Source: Janibacter cremeus | Lineage (GTDB): Bacteria; Actinomycetota; Actinomycetes; Actinomycetales; Dermatophilaceae | Assembly (NCBI RefSeq): GCF_013409205.1 | Contig: NZ_JACCAE010000001.1 | Span: forward strand, 2,356,001 to 2,420,000 | Direction of reading: 5' to 3' | DNA length: 64,000 nt | Shown: piece after piece, positions 9,247 through 18,260 of the stretch | Layout of the letters: each line of letters opens with the position of its first letter | Numbering within the stretch: position 1 is the stretch's first letter | Program-made: the position numbers and the translations under genes | Notes under the pieces: model-generated | Told to the model about the DNA's origin: nothing | The model's input: the letters and a program-made list of their open reading frames with translations, nothing else | The model's database searches: none

Positions 9247-10137
9247 TCAGCGATTGGCGGACAGCAGCGGGGCGAGCAGGTCCCCGTGCTCCTCCAGCCG
9301 GGCGAGCACCTCCTCGACGTCCAGCTGCCGCAGCGCCTCCGGGTCCTCGGCACCCGCCTCGACCTCGTGCCAGGTGCGCGGGGCCGCCACCCACGGGTCG
9401 TCACGACCGCGCATCGAGTAGGGGCACACGGTCGTCTTGGCTGCGACGTTCTGACTCCAGTCGAGGAAGACCTTGCCCGGTCGCAGCGACTTCGTCATCC
9501 TCCACAGCACGAGGCCGGGGTGCTTCTTCGTCATCTCCTGCGCGAGCTGCTGGGCGAGGTCGCGGACCTGGTCGCTCGTGAGGTCGCCGCCCAGCGGTGC
9601 GTAGAGCTGCATGCCCTTGCTGCCGGAGGTCACCGGGTACAGGTCGAGCCCGAGCCCCCCGAGCCGCTCGCGCAGCAGCAGCGCGACGGTGGCGCACTCG
9701 TGCAGCCCGGCCGGCTTGCCCGGGTCGAGGTCGATGACGAGCCGGTCGGGGTTGCGTCGCGCGCCGTCGTCGACCCGCCACTGCGGCACGTGCAGCTCGA
9801 TGCTGTTGAGGTTGACCAGGTACGTCAGCTGGGCCATGTCCTCCACGAGCGGGTAGGTGACGTCGTCGACCTGCACCCGCGGCAGCCAACTGGGGGCCCC
9901 GGAGGGCAGGTTCTTCTCGAAGAAGCTCATGTCCTCGACGCCGTGGGGAAAGCGCACGCGGGTCACCGGCCGACCGGACAGGTGGGCGAGGATCGTCTCC
10001 CCGGCTCGCGCGTAGTAGCTGAGGACCTCCCCTTTTGTCGTCTCGGTCGCGGGGTACATGACCTTCTCCAACGAGGTCAGGCGCATCGTCCGGTCCCCGA
10101 CCCGCACCCGCGTCACGGATCCTGTCGACTCAGCCAT
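9247..10137 (-). CDS. ligD: Non-homologous end-joining polymerase (LigD POL domain, stand-alone)
   Basis: 296 aa, consisting of the primase-like polymerase domain only. VMYPATETTKGEVLSYY near residue 30, the catalytic DLDPG (136-140, Asp136/Asp138), SGSKGMQLYAPL, and PYSMRGRDDPWVAAPR are the conserved blocks. In mycobacteria POL, phosphoesterase and ligase domains are fused in one LigD; here the ligase is the next gene upstream in transcription, overlapping by 8 bases, and the phosphoesterase domain is missing from the window. Expected role: gap filling and end processing at Ku-bound breaks. Confidence 0.92.
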   Translation of the reverse strand: MAESTGSVTRVRVGDRTMRLTSLEKVMYPATETTKGEVLSYYARAGETILAHLSGRPVTRVRFPHGVEDMSFFEKNLPSGAPSWLPRVQVDDVTYPLVEDMAQLTYLVNLNSIELHVPQWRVDDGARRNPDRLVIDLDPGKPAGLHECATVALLLRERLGGLGLDLYPVTSGSKGMQLYAPLGGDLTSDQVRDLAQQLAQEMTKKHPGLVLWRMTKSLRPGKVFLDWSQNVAAKTTVCPYSMRGRDDPWVAAPRTWHEVEAGAEDPEALRQLDVEEVLARLEEHGDLLAPLLSANR

Positions 10138-11062
10138 CGCTCGTCTCCTGCAGGTCGGTCGGCGTGAGTTCGGAGCGCACCCGGACGAAGGAGGGTTGGC
10201 GCAGCCGGCCACTGGCCCGGCCGAGGCTGGCCACGTCGATGACGATCTCCGGCTCGACCCAGGTCGTCCCTCGGGCATCTTCGCGGGGCACCTCGGCGGC
10301 GAAGGGGGAGTCCCCCCGCTCGAGGGGCCCCAGCCGTTGGAGCATGGCGGCTCCCGCACGGCCGGCGAGGCCGGACCCCACCCGGCCGACGAAGTCCCAG
10401 CCATCGGGTCCGGGCACACCGACGAGGACGGCACCGAGCAACTGTCCGCCCACCTCGGGACGCCAGCCACCGATTGCCACGGACTCGGTCGCGCGGTGCG
10501 GCAGCTTGAGCCAGTCGGGGGAGCGGCGCCCGGCGGCGTAGGAAGAGGAGCGGCGCTTGGCGACGATGCCCTCCAGGCCCTGGTCCGCGGTCGCGGCGAG
10601 CAGGCCCTCGCCGTCGTCGTAGGTCGGAGGGACCTGCCAGCGTGGAGCGTCGATCTCGAGCTGCTCGAGGAGCTGCCGTCGCGCCGACCACGGCTGGGAG
10701 GTGAGGTCCTGCCCGAGCAGGCGCAGCAGGTCGAACGCCATGAGCGTCACCGGTCGGCTCACGGCGAGGGTCGCCGCGCGGCGGGGGCTGCTGACGTGCA
10801 TCCGCTCGGTCAACCCGGCGAAGGAGGGCCGCCCCTCGACCATGGCGACGAGCTCACCGTCGAGCACCATGTCGTCGTACAGGTCCGCCAGTGGCGCGAG
10901 CTCGGGGTAGGCGACCGTGACGTCGCGGCCGGTGCGACTCGTCACGGTCAGGGCGCCCCCCTTCGCCTCGACGAGGACGCGCATGCCGTCCCACTTGACC
11001 TCGTGGACCCACTCCGGTCCCGCCGGGACGGTCTCGGTGAGCGTGGCGAGCATCGGGCGCAT
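10130..11062 (-). CDS. ATP-dependent DNA ligase (LigD ligase-domain type)
   Basis: 310 aa. The adenylation lysine is Lys23 in HEVKWDGMR; other ligase blocks are SRTGRDVT, LDGELVAM, MAFDLLRL, LEGIVAKRRSSSY and the OB-fold part ending with VRVRSELTPTDLQE. Length and blocks fit the LIG domain of LigD or a LigC-type ligase. It is first in a two-gene minus-strand operon with the polymerase domain gene. With Ku at 17265 it gives a near-complete non-homologous end-joining set. Confidence 0.92.
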   Translation of the reverse strand: MRPMLATLTETVPAGPEWVHEVKWDGMRVLVEAKGGALTVTSRTGRDVTVAYPELAPLADLYDDMVLDGELVAMVEGRPSFAGLTERMHVSSPRRAATLAVSRPVTLMAFDLLRLLGQDLTSQPWSARRQLLEQLEIDAPRWQVPPTYDDGEGLLAATADQGLEGIVAKRRSSSYAAGRRSPDWLKLPHRATESVAIGGWRPEVGGQLLGAVLVGVPGPDGWDFVGRVGSGLAGRAGAAMLQRLGPLERGDSPFAAEVPREDARGTTWVEPEIVIDVASLGRASGRLRQPSFVRVRSELTPTDLQETSDG

Positions 11063-11108
11063 GCCTCCATCGTGCCCGCACGGGCACGGTTTGCTGCGTC
11101 CTGGCGCC

Positions 11109-11744
11109 TCAGGTGTGCGCCGGCCGTTCGGTCACCCCCGCATCGTCGGCCCCGTAGGCGGCGAGGAGCCCGTCGAACATCAGGTCGATGGAGGTGAGCA
11201 CGTCGACGTCCTCGTTGAGCAGCTTCTGCAGCTGCAGGCCGTCGAGGACGGCCATGATCAGACGAGCCATCGCGGGGACGTCGACGTCCCCACGGATCTG
11301 TCCCGCATGGACGGCCCCGTCGATCGCTTCGCAGAACTGCGTGCTGACCCTCCGGTAGTGGGCGACGAAGTGGTCGTGAGCGGGGTGGGCGGGGTCGGTC
11401 GCCTCGGCGGACATGGTGACCTGGAGCTGGAAGAGGCCGGGCCGGTCGAGCCCCCGGATGAGCTCCTCGCGGACGTAGGCGATCCCCTCCGCCACGCTCC
11501 GCGGCGGGGAATCAGGCTGCTCCTCCTGGTCGAAGCGCTCCAGGACGGCGAGCAGCAGCTGGTTCTTGGAACCGAAGTGGTGCAGCAGCCCGGCCTGGCT
11601 CATCCCCACCCGCTCCGCGATCTCGCGAAGGCTCGAGCCCCGGTTGCCCCGCTGGCCGAAGACCGCCATCGCCGCGTCGAGGATCTTCTCGCGCTGGCGA
11701 GGCGTCTTGGAGTAGGCCCCTCGTCGTCCGGGTCGGGTGATCAT
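11109..11744 (-). CDS. TetR-family regulator of the glycosidase-sulfatase operon
   Basis: 211 aa from the ATG at 11744. The N-terminal helix-turn-helix reads REKILDAAMAVFGQRGNRGSSLREIAERVGMSQAGLLHHFGSKNQLL, standard TetR. The C-terminal ligand/dimer domain has no recognisable specificity. It is divergent from the GH1-MFS-sulfatase-FGE operon, with 89 bases between the starts, containing the inverted repeat CCAAAACC/GGTTTTGG. Inferred: represses its own gene and the operon until a sugar or sugar sulfate binds. Confidence 0.88.
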   Translation of the reverse strand: MITRPGRRGAYSKTPRQREKILDAAMAVFGQRGNRGSSLREIAERVGMSQAGLLHHFGSKNQLLLAVLERFDQEEQPDSPPRSVAEGIAYVREELIRGLDRPGLFQLQVTMSAEATDPAHPAHDHFVAHYRRVSTQFCEAIDGAVHAGQIRGDVDVPAMARLIMAVLDGLQLQKLLNEDVDVLTSIDLMFDGLLAAYGADDAGVTERPAHT

Positions 11745-11764
11745 GGTCGGGAGTCTAGGTGCGC

Positions 11765-11792
11765 CCAAAACCTAGTGCACGTTTGGTTTTGG
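11765..11792. promoter_or_regulatory. Candidate TetR operator
   Basis: Perfect inverted repeat CCAAAACC (11765-11772) and GGTTTTGG (11785-11792) separated by 12 bases that contain the smaller palindrome GTGCAC. It lies 21 bases upstream of the TetR ATG and 42 bases upstream of the GH1 GTG, the expected place for an operator acting on both divergent genes. Confidence 0.6.
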
Positions 11793-11833
11793 TGTTACGG
11801 TCGGGCTCTCTTCGAGGTTGAGGTGATGAGTCA

Positions 11834-13177
11834 GTGAGCTATCCCGATGGCTTCCTGTGGGGAGTCTCCACGGCGGCGTACCAGATCGAGGGTGCGGTCG
11901 ACGAGGACGGCCGGGGCCGTTCGGTCTGGGACACCTTCTGCGAGCAGCCCGGCGTGATCGCCGACGGCAGCAGCGGCGCGGTGGCCTGCGACCACTACCA
12001 CCGCTACGCCGAGGACGTCGCCCTCATGCGCGAGCTGGGGGTGGGGGGATATCGCTTCTCGATCGCCTGGCCGCGCGTCCTGCCGACGGGAAGCGGCGCG
12101 GTCAACGCGGCGGGTCTCGACTTCTACGACCGGCTGGTGGACGAGCTGTGCGCGGCAGGCATCGCCCCAGTGCCCACGCTCTTCCACTGGGACACCCCCC
12201 AAGCCGTGGAGGACGAAGGGGGCTGGCTGGCGCGGGACACCGCCCACCGGTTCGCGGAGTACGCCGCTGTGGTCGCCGACCGACTGGGCGACCGTGTGCC
12301 GCACTGGATCACGATCAACGAGCCCCGAGAAGTGACCATGCTCGGCTACGGCCTCGGCGTGCACGCCCCCGGGCGCACAGGTCTCTTCGAGGCGCTGCCG
12401 GTGGCCCACCACCTGCTGCTCGGACACGGTCTGGCCGTGCAGTCCCTGCGGGCGACCGGCGCGAGGAGCATCGGGGTCGCGGCCAGCCACAATCCCACCT
12501 GGAGTGCCGGCGAGAGCACGGCCGACCGGGAGGCGGCCGAGCTGTTCGACCACCTCAACAACTGGCTCTTCGCCGATGCCCTCGTGCGTGGTGACTACGG
12601 CGAGGGGTGGAATGAACTGCTGCCCGTCCAGGACGGCGACATGTCGATCATCAGCCAGCCGCTGGACTGGTACGGGGTCAACTACTACAACCCCACCCGG
12701 GTCGGTGCTCCCGGCAGCGGGTCGAGCGAGGTCGACGGGGTGTCCACACCCGACGGGCTCCCGTTCTCCTTCACCCCGATCACGGACGTGCCCCAGACGG
12801 ACTTCGGCTGGCCGGTCGTGCCGGAGGGGCTCACCCAGATCCTGATGACGATGAGGCACAGGTACGGCGAGGCCATGCCTCCCGTGATGATCACCGAGAA
12901 CGGCTGCTCCTACGACGACCCGATCGCCGCCGACGGCCGGATCGCCGACGAGCGGCGCATCGACTACCTCGACTCCCACCTGACGGCGCTGCGTGAGGCG
13001 ATCTGCCAAGGGGTCGACGTGCGTGGCTACTTCACCTGGTCACTGCTGGACAACTTCGAGTGGGCGGAGGGCTTCCGCCAGCGATTCGGGCTCGTGCACG
13101 TCGACTACGACACCCTGGCCCGCACGCGACGCGACTCCTTCCACTGGTTCGCCGAGCACATCCGGGCGCACCAGTGA
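11834..13177 (+). CDS. Family GH1 beta-glycosidase
   Basis: 447 aa, full family length. FLWGVSTAAYQIEGA is the GH1 N-terminal signature; the acid/base glutamate is in WITINEP (usually TxNEP) and the nucleophile in MITENG; the C-terminal FTWSLLDNFEWAEG is also typical. There is no signal peptide, so it acts in the cytoplasm on imported glycosides or glycoside phosphates. Exact sugar unknown. GTG start at 11834; the upstream ATG at 11826 opens a three-codon frame (Met-Ser-Gln-stop) that overlaps the start. It overlaps the MFS gene by 4 bases. Confidence 0.95.
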   Translation: MSYPDGFLWGVSTAAYQIEGAVDEDGRGRSVWDTFCEQPGVIADGSSGAVACDHYHRYAEDVALMRELGVGGYRFSIAWPRVLPTGSGAVNAAGLDFYDRLVDELCAAGIAPVPTLFHWDTPQAVEDEGGWLARDTAHRFAEYAAVVADRLGDRVPHWITINEPREVTMLGYGLGVHAPGRTGLFEALPVAHHLLLGHGLAVQSLRATGARSIGVAASHNPTWSAGESTADREAAELFDHLNNWLFADALVRGDYGEGWNELLPVQDGDMSIISQPLDWYGVNYYNPTRVGAPGSGSSEVDGVSTPDGLPFSFTPITDVPQTDFGWPVVPEGLTQILMTMRHRYGEAMPPVMITENGCSYDDPIAADGRIADERRIDYLDSHLTALREAICQGVDVRGYFTWSLLDNFEWAEGFRQRFGLVHVDYDTLARTRRDSFHWFAEHIRAHQ

Positions 13178-14382
13178 CCACTGCAGTCGAGACGAACCAG
13201 CGCGCGCCGGTCAGCCGGGGGTGGGTCGCCGGGTACGGGCTGATGTACTTCGGCCAGCACCTCTCGTGGGCAGCGCCGGTCCAGATCCTGCTGGCCGTCC
13301 AGGTGCTGGAGCTCTATCCGCAGGACAAGGAGCGCATGCTGGCGCTGCTGATGGCCGCCGGCGGCCTCGCCGCCGTCATCGCAGGGCCGGTGGCCGGTCA
13401 CCTCGCTGATGCGACGCGTACCCGTCTCGGCCGTCGGTTGCCGTGGATGATCGGCGGAAGCCTCGTTGCCGCCGGCATGCTCGCCGTGGCGGGGCTCACC
13501 CAGGACTACGTGGCGCTGCTCATCGTGTGGGTCGTCTTCCAGGTCGCCCTGGCCGCGAGCCAGACCAGTGCCCAGTCGATCCCGCCCGACCGGGTGCCGC
13601 AGCACCAGTACGGCAGGGTCTCCGGCGTGATGGGCCTGACCTACACTGCTGCCGTCGTCGTGGGTTCCGCGCTGGGGGCTGCTCTGCCGACGCGGGCGGC
13701 GTACCTCGCCGTCGGTGCGGTGATGCTCGTCAGCCTGGTGCCCTTCGCGTTCACCTACCGTGAGCCCGAGGCGCCCCGCGTCGAACGCCGAGCGGGGTTC
13801 GCGCTGCCGCGGTTGGACGAGGCACGCGACTTCTGGTGGGTCTTCCTCGCCCGGCTGCTGGTCACCTTGGCGCAGTCCATCGCCTTGTTCTACCTGCTCT
13901 ACTTCCTCCGCGACCAGGTGCACTACTCGGACCCGGAGACCGGAGTGCTCATCCTGTCGGCGATCTACGCGGTATTCGTGATCATCAGCGCGATCTGGTC
14001 GGGGCGCGCCAGTGACCGCAGCGGCAAGAGGCGCAGGTTCGTCTCGCTCTCGTCCTTCGGTGTGGCGATCGCCTGCCTGGTCATGGCCGTCGCCACCGAC
14101 TTCACCGTCGTGATGGCGGCCGCGGGCCTGCTCGGAGTCAGTTGGGGGGTCTTCCAGGCCATCGACCAGGCACTGATCAACCATGTGCTGCCCTCCGCCG
14201 ACGACCGCGCCGCCCACATCGGCATCGTCAACCTCGCCGTGCACATCCCGAACACCGCAGCTCCGGCCCTGGCCGCGCTGCTGGTGATGTATGCGGGGGG
14301 CTACTTCGGGTTGTACAGCGTCGCGGCAGCGCTGACGATGGTGGGCGGACTGGTCGTGTGGAAGGTGCGCGGCGTTCCCTAG
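13174..14382 (+). CDS. MFS sugar transporter (glycoside-pentoside-hexuronide type)
   Basis: 402 aa from the GTG at 13174, in a GTGA overlap with the GH1 stop. About twelve hydrophobic segments; the first loop HLADATRTRLGRRLPWMIGG resembles the DRTRTRWGRRRPW signature of the GPH family and the central loop SGRASDRSGKRRRF is its second-half copy. N-terminus starts TTAVETNQRAPVSRGWVAGYGLMYFGQ. Inferred role: import of the glycoside hydrolysed by the neighbouring GH1 and desulfated by the sulfatase. Confidence 0.88.
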   Translation: MTTAVETNQRAPVSRGWVAGYGLMYFGQHLSWAAPVQILLAVQVLELYPQDKERMLALLMAAGGLAAVIAGPVAGHLADATRTRLGRRLPWMIGGSLVAAGMLAVAGLTQDYVALLIVWVVFQVALAASQTSAQSIPPDRVPQHQYGRVSGVMGLTYTAAVVVGSALGAALPTRAAYLAVGAVMLVSLVPFAFTYREPEAPRVERRAGFALPRLDEARDFWWVFLARLLVTLAQSIALFYLLYFLRDQVHYSDPETGVLILSAIYAVFVIISAIWSGRASDRSGKRRRFVSLSSFGVAIACLVMAVATDFTVVMAAAGLLGVSWGVFQAIDQALINHVLPSADDRAAHIGIVNLAVHIPNTAAPALAALLVMYAGGYFGLYSVAAALTMVGGLVVWKVRGVP

Positions 14383-14423
14383 TCGGCACACGGCAGGCAA
14401 TCGGTCCACAGAAAGGGGTCGCC

Positions 14424-16241
14424 ATGCGCGCGATCGTGGTCATGTATGACACCCTCAACCGGCGGTATCTCCCGCCGTACGGCGCCACCGGGGTCCATGC
14501 GCCGAACTTCACCGACCTGGCCCGGCGAGCGGTCACCTTCGACAACGCCTACGGCGGTTCGATGCCGTGCATGCCGGCTCGCCGGGAGATGCACACCGGT
14601 CGATACAACTTCCTGCACCGCGCGTGGGGGCCGCTGGAGCCCTTCGACGACTCCGCGCCCGAGATGCTCAAGCACGCCGGCGTCCACACGCACCTGATCA
14701 CCGATCACCAGCACTACTGGGGTGATGGCGGGGCCACATACCACGCCCGTTTCAACACCTTCGAGTTCGTCCGCGGGCAGGAGGGTGACGAGTGGAAGGG
14801 GGTGGTCGACGACCCCGAGGAGTGGGCCGACCAGCCGTGGTTCGAGGCGGCCACCAACCACGCCTTGCGGCGACAGGACCGGGTCAACCGCGCCTACACG
14901 GCGACCGAGGAGACGCATCCGCAGACCCGGGTCTTCGACCTCGGTCTGGAGTTCATCGAGACCAACGCCGGTGCGGACAACTGGCTGGTGCAGATCGAGA
15001 CCTTCGATCCGCACGAGCCCTTCTTCGCGCCCGAGGACTACCGCAAGCTCTACGCCGACCGGCACGCGTGGCGTGAGGGGCCGGACCTCGACTGGCCCGA
15101 CTACGTCCCGGTGACCGAGTCCGACGAGGACGTCGAGCACGTGCGCAGCCTCTATTCATCGCTGCTGTCCATGTGCGACGCCAGCCTGGGTCGGGTCCTG
15201 GCGGTCATGGACCGCCACGACATGTGGGACGACACGATGCTGATTGTGTGCACCGACCACGGCTTCCTGCTGGGAGAGCACGACTGGTGGGGGAAGAACA
15301 CGCCTCCCTACTACAACGAGACGATCCACCTGCCGATGTTCGCCTGGGACCCCCGCGACCGGGTTGCGGGCGAGCGCCGAGAGGCGCTGGTGCAGACGAT
15401 CGACCTGGCCCCGACGCTGCTCGACTTCTTCGGCGTGGCCCCGACCGAGGACATGGAGGGCCGGCCGCTGCGCGAGGTCATCCGCGCCGACGAGAGGAGA
15501 CGACCTGCTGCCCTGTTCGGGATCTTTGGCGGACACGTCAACGTCACCGACGGTCGGTGGGTCTACATGCGTGCTCCTGTCGGGCCCGGCAACCCGGGGC
15601 TGGAGGAGTACACCCTGATGCCCACGCTGATGCGCGGCCGGATGCCGGTGAGCACGCTGCGTGAGGCGCGACTCGTCTCTCCTTTCAACTTCACCAAGGG
15701 TGTCCCCGTGCTCGAGCTGCCCGGGGCCACCTACTCCGACCCCTACGCCTTCGGCAGCATGCTCTTTGATCTGACCGCGGACCCACAGCAGGTGGACCCG
15801 ATGATCGACGACGCGGCCGAGCTGCGGATGGCCACCCTGATGCGGGACCTGATGGTCTCCAACGATGCCCCGGCCTCGCAGTTCGCACGGATGGGCCTAC
15901 CCGTCGAGGGGCCGTTGGACGAGAGCCACCTGACCTGCCGTGAGCACGCGCCCCAGGTCGACAGGTCCCGGATGACGGTGCTGCGACCCGAGGACTTCCC
16001 CTCCGGTGGGGTACCGGTGACCACCGCTGTCGGCGTACTCAGAAGTGACGCTCGGTGCACGGACGTGATGCGCCTCCATCTCGGCGAGCTGGCCGACATG
16101 GAACTCCCCGACGAGGCTCTCTCGATGAGTTTGCTCGACCTCGCGACCGTCGCGGTGGGCGTCATCAGCCCCACCCAGCTGCGCGCCATCGCCGACGACC
16201 TTGCCGCGCTCGCGCCGTTGCAGTCTTCGGAGGAGAAATGA
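14424..16241 (+). CDS. Sulfatase (formylglycine type)
   Basis: 605 aa from the ATG at 14424, with AAAGGGG upstream. The maturation motif C-x-P-x-R is present as C49-M-P-A-R53, the site converted to formylglycine. Other sulfatase blocks: the metal-binding region VMYDTLNRRYLPPYG at the N-terminus, TFDPHEPFFAPEDY, and IVCTDHGFLLGEHDWWGKN. No signal peptide, so the enzyme is cytoplasmic. The C-terminal about 130 residues lack sulfatase motifs. The formylglycine-generating enzyme is encoded directly behind it (ATGA overlap). Substrate class (sugar sulfate or aryl sulfate) is not readable from the sequence. Confidence 0.93.
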   Translation: MRAIVVMYDTLNRRYLPPYGATGVHAPNFTDLARRAVTFDNAYGGSMPCMPARREMHTGRYNFLHRAWGPLEPFDDSAPEMLKHAGVHTHLITDHQHYWGDGGATYHARFNTFEFVRGQEGDEWKGVVDDPEEWADQPWFEAATNHALRRQDRVNRAYTATEETHPQTRVFDLGLEFIETNAGADNWLVQIETFDPHEPFFAPEDYRKLYADRHAWREGPDLDWPDYVPVTESDEDVEHVRSLYSSLLSMCDASLGRVLAVMDRHDMWDDTMLIVCTDHGFLLGEHDWWGKNTPPYYNETIHLPMFAWDPRDRVAGERREALVQTIDLAPTLLDFFGVAPTEDMEGRPLREVIRADERRRPAALFGIFGGHVNVTDGRWVYMRAPVGPGNPGLEEYTLMPTLMRGRMPVSTLREARLVSPFNFTKGVPVLELPGATYSDPYAFGSMLFDLTADPQQVDPMIDDAAELRMATLMRDLMVSNDAPASQFARMGLPVEGPLDESHLTCREHAPQVDRSRMTVLRPEDFPSGGVPVTTAVGVLRSDARCTDVMRLHLGELADMELPDEALSMSLLDLATVAVGVISPTQLRAIADDLAALAPLQSSEEK

Positions 16242-17158
16242 CCGGTCACCCGTGCTGCGTGCCCGGACGCGAGACCGGTGGCGCCTCCCACGCAGACGCC
16301 GGTGCGACCCGACGGGCTCGCCCGGAGACCGTGGACCGGCTGCGGGGACGCGGCATCACGATCCCGGCCCGGACGTTCTTGATGGGCACGGACGAGACGG
16401 TCGGGTTCGCCGCGGACCGGGAGGGCCCGCAGCGGTGGGTGGCCCTCGACGCCTTTGCCATCGATCCGTGCGCCGTCACGACAGCGGACTTCGCGCTGTT
16501 CGTCGCGGACACCGGACACACCACCGATGCAGAGCTCTTCGGCTGGAGCCACGTCTTCGCCGGGCTCCTGCCCCCAGCGCTCGCCGACTCCGGCCCCCGG
16601 CCGGTCAGCGCACCCTGGTGGTGCGCCGTGACCGGCGCGACCTGGCGCCAGCCGGAAGGTCCGGGCAGTCAGCTGCACGGGCGGGCCGAGCACCCGGTCA
16701 CCCATGTCTCGCACCGGGATGCCGAGGTCTTCGCGCGGTGGGCCGGTGCACGTCTGCCCACCGAGGCCGAGTGGGAGTGCGCGGCCCGCGGTGGCCTCGT
16801 CGGGGCGCGCTACCCCTGGGGTGATGACGACGACGCCGTGGCCCGGTGCAACATCTTCCGCGGCGACTTCCCGGAGCGACCGGATGTCGCCGACGACTGG
16901 GTGGGCACCATGCCGGTCGACAGCTTCGAGCCGAACGGGTTCGGTCTGTTCTGCACGAGCGGCAACGTCTGGGAGTGGTGTTCTGACGACTGGCGCGGGG
17001 GCAAGGTCATCCGCGGCGGCTCCTACCTGTGCCACGACTCCTACTGCAACCGGTACCGCGTCGCTGCCCGGACCGCCAGCGGTCGCGACTCCAGCAGCGG
17101 GCACTGTGGATTCCGACTGGCATGGACCACCACCTCCTCGCCCGACGCCACCGGGTGA
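16238..17158 (+). CDS. Formylglycine-generating enzyme (SUMF1/FGE)
   Basis: 306 aa from the ATG at 16238, preceded by AGGAGA. Oxidises the cysteine of the C-x-P-x-R motif in sulfatases to formylglycine, using copper and O2. The two catalytic cysteines are Cys265 and Cys270 in GGSYLCHDSYCNRYR, the same spacing as in human SUMF1, and the C-terminal GHCGFRLAW closes the fold. Other blocks: HPVTHVSHRDAEVFARWAGARLPTEAEWE (shown here only for orientation by its key HPV and LPTEAEWE elements) and SGNVWEW. Being translationally coupled to the sulfatase, it is almost certainly its maturase. Confidence 0.95.
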   Translation: MTGHPCCVPGRETGGASHADAGATRRARPETVDRLRGRGITIPARTFLMGTDETVGFAADREGPQRWVALDAFAIDPCAVTTADFALFVADTGHTTDAELFGWSHVFAGLLPPALADSGPRPVSAPWWCAVTGATWRQPEGPGSQLHGRAEHPVTHVSHRDAEVFARWAGARLPTEAEWECAARGGLVGARYPWGDDDDAVARCNIFRGDFPERPDVADDWVGTMPVDSFEPNGFGLFCTSGNVWEWCSDDWRGGKVIRGGSYLCHDSYCNRYRVAARTASGRDSSSGHCGFRLAWTTTSSPDATG

Positions 17159-17264
17159 CCGATGGCTGACGACCATCCCACAGCGCTCGAGGGGGTGACC
17201 TTCCGGTTGCCGCACTCGGCGACGCAGGGCTGACGTGGACGTGCGAAGCAGGCATGCTGGGTCC

Positions 17265-18248
17265 ATGCGCGCCATCTGGAAGGGGGCCGTCTCCTTCGGC
17301 CTCGTCAACGTCCCCGTCCGCCTGTACTCCGCGACGGAGAACCACGACGTGCAGTTCCGCCAGGTCCACCGCACCGACGGCGGTCGGATCCGGTACAAGC
17401 GCTTCTGCAGCATCGACGGCGAGGAGGTCGCCTACGACGACATCGCCAAGGGCTACGAGACGCAGGACGGCGAGATGGTCGTGCTCACCGATGAGGACAT
17501 GGCCGGCCTGCCGACGCGTTCGAGCAAGGAGATCAGCGTCGAGAAGTTCGTCCCCGAGGACCAGATCGATCCCATGCTGCTGGACAAGAGCTACTACCTC
17601 GAGCCGGACAAGTCGGCGACCAAGCCCTATGTCCTGCTGCGTGAGGCTCTCGAGGCCCAGGGACGGATGGCGATCGTCACCGTCTCCATCCGTACCCGGA
17701 TGACCATGGCGGTGCTGCGCGTGCGTGAGGGCGTCATCGTCATGCAGACGATGCTGTGGCCCGACGAGATCCGCAGCGCGGACTTCGCCGCGGTGGACGA
17801 GGCGGGGGAGGCCAGCGAGAAGGAGATGGCGATGGCTCGTCTGCTCATCGACGAGCTCGCCGGAGACTACGACGCCGACGAGTTCGAGGACGACTACGCC
17901 ATCGCCGTGGAGGACCTCGTCAAGGCCAAGATCGAAGGGGGCGAGGTCAGCGCCCCCGAGGCGGAGGAGGACGAGGGCGGCGAGGTCGTCGACCTGCTCG
18001 CGGCGCTGGCGAAGTCGGTCGACAAGGCCAAGAAGTCCCGCGGGGAGAGCACGGACTCTTCCCCGGATGAGGCCCCGGCGCAGAAGGCCGCCGCCAAGAA
18101 GAGCCCAACGAAGAAGGCCACCGCCAAGAAGTCCCCGGCGAAGAAGTCGACCACCAAGAAGGCGACGACGAAGAAGGCAACGGCGAAGAAGGCAACGGCG
18201 AAGAAGGCAACGGCGAAGAAGTCGCCAACCAAGAAGAAGGCGAGCTGA
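17265..18248 (+). CDS. ku: Ku protein of bacterial NHEJ
   Basis: Binds double-strand break ends and recruits LigD. 327 aa from the ATG at 17265. MRAIWKGAVSFGLVNVPVRLY is the Ku core start (key residues W5, F11, G12, V14); the ring-forming core runs to about residue 260 with ISVEKFVPEDQIDP and AKIEGGEV near its end. After it comes a lysine-rich tail of about 55 residues made of KKATA/KKSP-type repeats, longer than in minimal Ku proteins and able in principle to bind DNA outside the ring. A CTGACG-17-CATGCT promoter ends 6 bases before the ATG. nei-like gene follows after 12 bases. Confidence 0.95.
   Translation: MRAIWKGAVSFGLVNVPVRLYSATENHDVQFRQVHRTDGGRIRYKRFCSIDGEEVAYDDIAKGYETQDGEMVVLTDEDMAGLPTRSSKEISVEKFVPEDQIDPMLLDKSYYLEPDKSATKPYVLLREALEAQGRMAIVTVSIRTRMTMAVLRVREGVIVMQTMLWPDEIRSADFAAVDEAGEASEKEMAMARLLIDELAGDYDADEFEDDYAIAVEDLVKAKIEGGEVSAPEAEEDEGGEVVDLLAALAKSVDKAKKSRGESTDSSPDEAPAQKAAAKKSPTKKATAKKSPAKKSTTKKATTKKATAKKATAKKATAKKSPTKKKAS
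18084..18240 (+). repeat. Low-complexity lysine repeat DNA in ku
   Basis: Imperfect tandem repeats encoding the Ku tail, including three exact 15-base units AAGGCAACGGCGAAG in a row. Units code for KKATA, KKSPT and KKSTT variants. Such DNA is prone to slippage, so tail length may vary between strains. Confidence 0.75.
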
Positions 18249-18260
18249 CCTCCCTTCGCC

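Noticed and set aside
11826..11837. Three-codon minicistron (Met-Ser-Gln-stop) overlapping the GH1 start
   Set aside because: Too short to be called a gene and such ATG-stop overlaps are frequent by chance; no leader-peptide features.
17162..17233. 23-codon frame between the FGE gene and ku
   Set aside because: No RBS, no recognisable sequence, and it runs into the ku promoter region.
18084..18240. CRISPR-like or minisatellite array
   Set aside because: Repeats are in frame, without spacers, and code for the Ku lysine tail.
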